In this document: positions 7,246-10,977 of the stretch, piece after piece
Layout: every line of letters begins with the position of its first letter
Numbering within the stretch: the stretch's first letter is position 1
From: CAYUIS01 sp964444825
GTDB lineage: Bacteria; Chloroflexota; Anaerolineae; B4-G1
Direction: 5' to 3'
NCBI GenBank assembly: GCA_964444825.1
Contig: CAYUIS010000159.1
Location: 1 to 10,977, forward strand
Length of the DNA: 10,977 bases
Program-made: the position numbers and the translations under genes
The notes under the pieces: model-generated
What the model was told of the DNA's origin: nothing
Database searches by the model: none
Seen by the model: the letters and a program-made list of their open reading frames with translations, nothing else

Positions 7246-7971
7246 CTAGTAGCCAGACGTCAATCGGCGGTCGATCTCGTTCTCCGCCACAAGGCGTCCA
7301 TCGCGTAGTTCCTCAATGCGGGGGACCAAGCGGGCCAACTCTCGATCGTGCGTCACCATGATCAACGTTTTTCCCTGGTCCACCAACTCCTCGAACAGGG
7401 CAAAGACGAGTCCCGCCGACACGGTGTCCAGGTTTCCCGTTGGCTCATCACCAACCACGAGCTTGGGGTCGTTGGCCAGAGCTCGCGCGATCGCCGCCCG
7501 TTGCTGCTGGCCGCCCGATGCCTGGCTGGGCAACTTGTCGGCGATTTCTGGCACCCCTACAAGTTCGAGTAGCTCCATAGCCCGATCGCGCCGCTCCCTC
7601 CGCTTCCAAACCCCACAAAAGTCCATCGGCAACATGACGTTTTCGACGACCGTCAAAGTGGGAAGTAGCTGGAAGAACTGGAAAATCACGCCAATGTTCC
7701 TGCCGCGGAAGCGCGCCAGTCGGTTCTCACTCAACTCGTTCAGGCGTTCACCGGCAACCCACACATCTCCACTTGTTGGACGGTCGATGCCTGTGATCAT
7801 GTTAATCAGCGTGGACTTGCCGGAGCCTGAGGGACCTACCAGACCGATGAACTCTGCACGCCCCACTTTGAGGTAGATGTCTCTCAGAACGGGGACCTCT
7901 CCCGCACCGGTCTCGTAGCTCTTGAACACGCCCTGCAGATCTATGAGTCCGCCGTTGGAATCTTTATCCAT
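7246..7971 (-). CDS. ABC exporter ATP-binding protein, MacB/LolD type
   Basis: This 241-residue complete ATPase opens the five-gene exporter unit and should power the permease encoded at 2584-4977. Motifs are Walker A GPSGSGKST (46-54), the Q-loop VIFQFFQLL (Gln98), the signature ASGGQQQR (151-158), Walker B LVVGDEPT (171-178, catalytic Glu176), the D-loop GNLD (179-182) and the switch His208 in VTHD. Two positions depart from the usual form: Ala replaces Leu at the start of the signature, and Gly replaces a larger residue before the Walker B Asp. The catalytic residues are intact. The ATG at 7971 follows a purine-rich GGAGG site (7976-7980) and lies about 43 nt from the predicted transcription start. 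It is separated from its permease gene by the STAS and SpoIIE-type genes, which is unusual. It is about 68% identical to the ATPase at 1-682. Confidence 0.95.
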   Translation of the reverse strand: MDKDSNGGLIDLQGVFKSYETGAGEVPVLRDIYLKVGRAEFIGLVGPSGSGKSTLINMITGIDRPTSGDVWVAGERLNELSENRLARFRGRNIGVIFQFFQLLPTLTVVENVMLPMDFCGVWKRRERRDRAMELLELVGVPEIADKLPSQASGGQQQRAAIARALANDPKLVVGDEPTGNLDTVSAGLVFALFEELVDQGKTLIMVTHDRELARLVPRIEELRDGRLVAENEIDRRLTSGY

Positions 7972-8020
7972 TCTGCCTCCTCCCTCTCACGCAAATAAAA
8001 TCGCCGACGCTTTAGCTAAC

Positions 8021-8049
8021 ATTGTATCACGAAAAAGTGACGAATACAA
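8021..8049 (-). promoter_or_regulatory. Predicted sigma-70-type promoter of the exporter/partner-switch unit
   Basis: On the minus strand, -35 TTGTAT (8044-8049) and -10 TACAAT (8021-8026) are 17 bp apart. The -10 matches 5 of 6 consensus bases; the -35 only 3 of 6. This would start transcription near 8014, leaving a leader of about 43 nt before the ATPase start at 7971. A TCAC-N6-GTGA dyad (8027-8040) fills most of the spacer and could bind a regulator. Confidence 0.5.
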
Positions 8050-8110
8050 CAAGTCGGCAAGACAAATCCCCAGATGTGGACCACACCCGGGGAAGGACGA
8101 TCAGGCTGAC

Positions 8111-8146
8111 GGCGCGGATCGCGGGCACGGCGCGGATCGCGCGCAC
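8111..8146. repeat. 18-bp tandem duplication
   Basis: Two adjacent 18-bp units (8111-8128 and 8129-8146) differ at one base. Each contains the palindrome GCGGATCGC-like core GATC flanked by GC. It lies about 60 bp upstream of the predicted -35 box of the exporter unit. Confidence 0.75.
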
Positions 8147-8413
8147 GCTGCCACTGGTCAGAACCTACCTAGGCCGCCATTTCGAATCCCTTCTCTTTTC
8201 CAGCACCGCGTCTTGGTTGCTGGGACCATTCGTCCGAGTCGATCAAACAGGTCACGATTCGATGCCACACAACCCTCGAAGGATAGGCATCTCTGGTGAC
8301 CGTCGCCAGTATCCACCCGACCCAACGATCAAAGTCGTCCCGCTCTATGTGAGAAAACACACGCATATCACCATCCCGTTCGTATAGCCCTCCTGTCTAT
8401 CGGCGAATTACAC

Positions 8414-8432
8414 CTGGTATCTTCTATACCAG
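8414..8432. repeat. Inverted repeat CTGGTAT-N5-ATACCAG
   Basis: The 7-bp arms at 8414-8420 and 8426-8432 are exact complements around CTTCT. The right arm continues into a direct repeat, TATACCAG (8425-8432) and TATACCGG (8433-8440). It looks more like a protein-binding site than an RNA terminator, as there is no T-run. Confidence 0.5.
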
Positions 8433-8480
8433 TATACCGGCTTGGGAAGGAAAGAGTTCAATTGATCTCGTCTAGAGGAT

Positions 8481-8518
8481 AAAACTCTGCAGGGGCAGCC
8501 GATTGTGACTGCCCCTGC
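8481..8518 (-). terminator. Probable intrinsic terminator downstream of the glycosyltransferase gene
   Basis: On the minus strand a perfect 10-bp GC-rich stem (arms 8509-8518 and 8489-8498, core GCAGGGGCAG and its complement) with a 10-nt loop is followed by AGAGTTTT (8488-8481). The T-run is short and starts 4 nt past the stem, so termination may be partial. It is about 250 bp past the stop codon at 8768. Confidence 0.5.
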
Positions 8519-8669
8519 CAACAAGAGGAAGGAAGAAGTGGCATTGCTCGCCGCATCCCCCGATAGCAGCCCTGATCCCGTCGAACTGGCATCGAGAGGG
8601 TTTGCTTGCCACTAACATCATACAACAAAAACCCTCCGAACGCATCGGGCATGTGGAGGATTCTGCCGT

Positions 8670-8706
8670 TGGACAGTTGTCCAGTCATTTTGTGGACAGG
8701 TGTCCA
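8670..8706. promoter_or_regulatory. Tandem operator-like palindromes TGGACA-N2-TGTCCA
   Basis: Two perfect 14-bp palindromes, TGGACAGTTGTCCA (8670-8683) and TGGACAGGTGTCCA (8693-8706), have identical arms and differ only in the central dinucleotide. Their centres are 23 bp apart, about two helical turns. Such pairs are typical of dimeric repressor sites. I cannot name the regulator. No good promoter was found over the sites, and they lie between the glycosyltransferase stop (8768) and the terminator-like hairpin. Confidence 0.55.
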
Positions 8707-8767
8707 AAAGCCCCATACAGGTCTCACCGTACCAACACTCCCCACACATCCCCTTCTCACTTTCTCA

Positions 8768-10825
8768 CTACCTCTCCACACTCACCTCTCCCACGAGCAC
8801 CCTATCCCCGGCCGGATTAGCAGCCACGTCCAGATACGGCACGTTGACTATGTGTGGGTACGTATACTGGCCGGCCCATACCTGGTAGCGTCCCGACAAC
8901 AAATCGGCCGAGATCGGCACGGGAAAACGACTCAGCACCAGATCCCCAGGTCTCCAAGAGACCGTCGGGAATCCGGTCCCGTCGTGCTGGCCTTGCAACT
9001 GTCCCTGTCCATCCAGCAGATGCGTGAAAAAGTGGTAATTGCTTCCCGCCGGAGGAGGTGATCGAACCCACCAGGCCAACCATAGCTCCAGTGTCTCACC
9101 AGTCCGTGCAGTCTCCGGCAGACCGTATCCCAGGAAATCTACCCCGTTAGCAAAGGTCACCGGTTCCGGAAAGCGCGTCAACTCGGCAAAAATGTCCTCT
9201 CGATCGGGACCACTTCTTTGGAATACCCGATACGTCCACCCATCGGGCAGGGAGACGACGGCCGCGGGCCGTACGTACGCCATTCCCCCCAACCTCTTTG
9301 AGACCGGCTCAAGGTCGGAACCACGCCCACTCTCCCTCTCCACCGGTCCAACCAGGTAAACCGCCTGGGGGGCGTCCGGCACGGGAAGTGCCCAGCGTCC
9401 ATCGGCGAAGCGGTGGGCGCGCCCATACAGCAGGGCGTCAAAGATGGATGGCACCTCGTCGACGGCGGGGTCCATCCCCGTGCTGAGCACGACAATCTCC
9501 CCGGAACCGGCCAGTTGCTGCGCTTGTAGCGCCGCCGCCCGAGAGTACTTGAGCGGGATCCCATACCCCCCGGTGGTGGGATGTTGTTCCATAAAGACAA
9601 ACAGCCGGGCAGTGACGAGAACCTGGAACCCACCCCACAGGAGTAAGGGCACAATCACGATCAAGGCAAAAGGGGATAACGTTTGACACAACGCTTGACC
9701 AAGCGGTCGCCAGTCAGGAGTCGAAAAACGGGAGCGCAGCAGTGCCTGGCCAAGCTCAACCCAACCGTCAACCAGAAGAATGGCGATAAGAAGAAACTGC
9801 ACCGGATAGAGCAGAACAAAGTAATGGAGGTAAACGGGCGCAGTCGACCTGGTCTGGAGGAGAATGGGCACAATGAACCAGATAAGCAATAGACTGAAGG
9901 AGCGGCGGTCGTCCCCCCTCCCCCGAACGACACGCAGCAGTGCATACAAAAGCGCCAAGACCAAGGCGGCCATCATCACCGTATTGAGCCACCACAGATC
10001 CGGCAGGCCCGCTAGATATTCCGGGTAGAGCGCACCCGCCATTCCGTGGATTCCATAGCTGCCGGTCAGAAAGAACGCATAGCGCAGGGCATCAAAGGAA
10101 AGCAAAGAATCCCCCCCGGCATAGGCCACAAAGCTCCGTAGGCTAGGCCAGCCGTGCAGCGCGTCTTGAACGACGTAGGGAGACATAGCCAGCACGAACA
10201 GACACACACCTACGACCAGCGGTCGTAAGGCCACATCCCTGCGGTAGAGAAGGAGCAACAAGATCAGTATAGGAATGAAGGCGATGCCCTCCAGTTGGAG
10301 GCCCACCAACACAGCCAGAGCCCCAAAGACCCCCACCAACGCCCATTGACGCTTCCCGACAAAAGTCGCATAGGCGGCAACAAAGAAGGCCAGAGTGGCC
10401 AACGGCAGCGTCCGACACCAGAGCTTTCGCCCGAACAGGACAGCCCACGGGTTGACGGCAAATAGGAAGGAGGCGAGCAAACCCACGGCCTGGCCAAAAT
10501 AGGCCTGAGCAAAGACATAACAGGCGAGCACGGCCAGGCCGTTGAGCAGCCCGATGAAGAGGACGGCAGCCACCGGATCCTGCGATACCCGCAGTGGAAT
10601 GGCGGTCAGATATAGAGTGAGCGGCAGATTGGCGGTTCCCATAGAGGCCCCCACCCCCGCGGCGGGCAGGTCTCCCTCGTAGGCGATAGCCAGGGCGCGG
10701 CGGACCACCGTCGCCTCATCCCGCTTGAACTCGGCCAACGTGGGCCAGCCCATCCGCAAAACAAGGGCCAGGGCCAGTATGGACACTAGCACTATTGGCA
10801 CAAATCTGTCTCTATTCAAAGCCAT
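8768..10825 (-). CDS. Family-39-like membrane glycosyltransferase with C-terminal beta-domain
   Basis: This is a predicted polytopic membrane protein resembling PMT/ArnT-like lipid-linked sugar transferases. I chose the ATG at 10825 (685 residues, beginning MALNRDRF). The longer frame from 10939 would put the start upstream of a strong promoter, and its extra 38 residues look non-coding. After the first membrane helix (about 10-24) comes the loop motif FKRDEATVV, whose Asp36-Glu37 fit the catalytic acidic pair of this superfamily. About ten more hydrophobic helices run to about residue 407. A soluble region follows, ending in a beta-rich domain (about 557-685) with YHFFTHLLD and SWRPGD. That domain, from memory, is common on such proteins in Chloroflexota. 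An AGGAGG site at 10844-10849 is 18 nt from the ATG, unusually far. Between them GGGAC-N3-GTCCC can form a small hairpin that may shorten the distance. Donor and acceptor sugars are unknown. Confidence 0.8.
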   Translation of the reverse strand: MALNRDRFVPIVLVSILALALVLRMGWPTLAEFKRDEATVVRRALAIAYEGDLPAAGVGASMGTANLPLTLYLTAIPLRVSQDPVAAVLFIGLLNGLAVLACYVFAQAYFGQAVGLLASFLFAVNPWAVLFGRKLWCRTLPLATLAFFVAAYATFVGKRQWALVGVFGALAVLVGLQLEGIAFIPILILLLLLYRRDVALRPLVVGVCLFVLAMSPYVVQDALHGWPSLRSFVAYAGGDSLLSFDALRYAFFLTGSYGIHGMAGALYPEYLAGLPDLWWLNTVMMAALVLALLYALLRVVRGRGDDRRSFSLLLIWFIVPILLQTRSTAPVYLHYFVLLYPVQFLLIAILLVDGWVELGQALLRSRFSTPDWRPLGQALCQTLSPFALIVIVPLLLWGGFQVLVTARLFVFMEQHPTTGGYGIPLKYSRAAALQAQQLAGSGEIVVLSTGMDPAVDEVPSIFDALLYGRAHRFADGRWALPVPDAPQAVYLVGPVERESGRGSDLEPVSKRLGGMAYVRPAAVVSLPDGWTYRVFQRSGPDREDIFAELTRFPEPVTFANGVDFLGYGLPETARTGETLELWLAWWVRSPPPAGSNYHFFTHLLDGQGQLQGQHDGTGFPTVSWRPGDLVLSRFPVPISADLLSGRYQVWAGQYTYPHIVNVPYLDVAANPAGDRVLVGEVSVER

Positions 10826-10868
10826 CGGCGTGGGACCCAGTCCCCTCCTGCTGTACAGACGTGCGCCA

Positions 10869-10896
10869 ATTCTACGTCTCGGAGACCTGCTGTCAA
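10869..10896 (-). promoter_or_regulatory. Strong predicted sigma-70-type promoter for the glycosyltransferase
   Basis: On the minus strand, TTGACA (10891-10896, perfect -35) and TAGAAT (10869-10874, 5 of 6 at -10) are separated by 16 bp. The predicted start near 10862 leaves a leader of about 37 nt before the ATG at 10825. The spacer contains a perfect GTCTC-N1-GAGAC palindrome (10876-10886), a possible operator. The remaining 81 bp to the window edge (10897-10977) show no further feature I can support. Confidence 0.65.
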
Positions 10897-10977
10897 GCGT
10901 TTGGAATGTCCATGCCAGGGCAATCGTTCTTGGAACCAAGGCGAGGTGGATCGCACCACAGAGTTCGACGAGGTGCA

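Larger units (their letters stand above)
7972..8767. other. Intergenic regulatory region without a convincing gene
   Basis: This stretch separates the glycosyltransferase from the exporter unit. It holds, from high to low coordinates: two TGGACA-N2-TGTCCA palindromes (8670-8706), an 8-bp inverted repeat with a 25-nt loop (8596-8636), a likely terminator (8481-8518), a 7-bp hairpin (8414-8432), an 18-bp tandem duplication (8111-8146), the 11-bp palindrome TGTGGACCACA (8075-8085), and a probable promoter (8021-8049). Two short minus-strand frames were considered as possible small genes or relics (8458-8688 and 8169-8366). Neither has a well-placed ribosome binding site or clear homology. Confidence 0.65.

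Noticed and set aside
8169..8366. A 65-codon minus-strand frame (MRVFSHIERDDFDRWVGW...) as a small gene
   Set aside because: Its composition is somewhat protein-like, but the nearest AGGAGG (8389-8394) is 22 nt from the ATG, no family is recognisable, and the frame is short. Homology is needed before calling it.
8022..8387. A 121-codon plus-strand frame as a gene
   Set aside because: It crosses the tandem duplication and the exporter promoter, has no ribosome binding site or recognisable domain, and its composition looks random.

Overview
All supported genes in this window lie on the minus strand, so transcription runs from high to low coordinates. The content suggests a GC-rich, non-enteric bacterium, most likely a member of the Chloroflexota. 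Pointers are a family-39-like membrane glycosyltransferase with a characteristic C-terminal beta-domain, a kinase-like/GAF/SpoIIE protein paired with a STAS protein, MacB-type exporters, and intergenic DNA with 9-nt-period repeats. This assignment is inference from gene style; there is no rRNA or marker gene to confirm it.

Layout, in transcription order. (a) 10896-8768: a strong sigma-70-type promoter and a large membrane glycosyltransferase-like protein, followed by a likely terminator near 8481-8518. (b) 8767-7972: about 0.8 kb without a convincing gene. It holds two identical-class TGGACA-N2-TGTCCA palindromes, several other dyads, an 18-bp tandem duplication and a probable promoter for the next gene. 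(c) 7971-1265: a five-gene unit made of an ABC ATPase, a STAS antagonist, a HATPase-GAF-SpoIIE protein, a two-domain FtsX/MacB-type permease and a lipoprotein membrane-fusion/adaptor protein. (d) 1264-683: about 0.58 kb of repeat-rich intergenic DNA. (e) 682 to beyond position 1: a second ABC ATPase, about 68% identical to the first, which probably opens a second exporter unit outside the window.

The ATPase, permease and adaptor form a complete MacAB-like tripartite export system, with no outer-membrane channel in view. The unusual point is that a partner-switching module sits between the ATPase and permease genes: a STAS protein with a candidate phospho-serine, plus one protein carrying both an RsbW-like ATPase domain and a PP2C phosphatase domain. 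No sigma factor is encoded nearby. The module may act through an unlinked partner, or directly on the exporter, as the STAS protein MlaB does on the ATPase MlaF. That second idea is the most interesting hypothesis here, and it is inference only.
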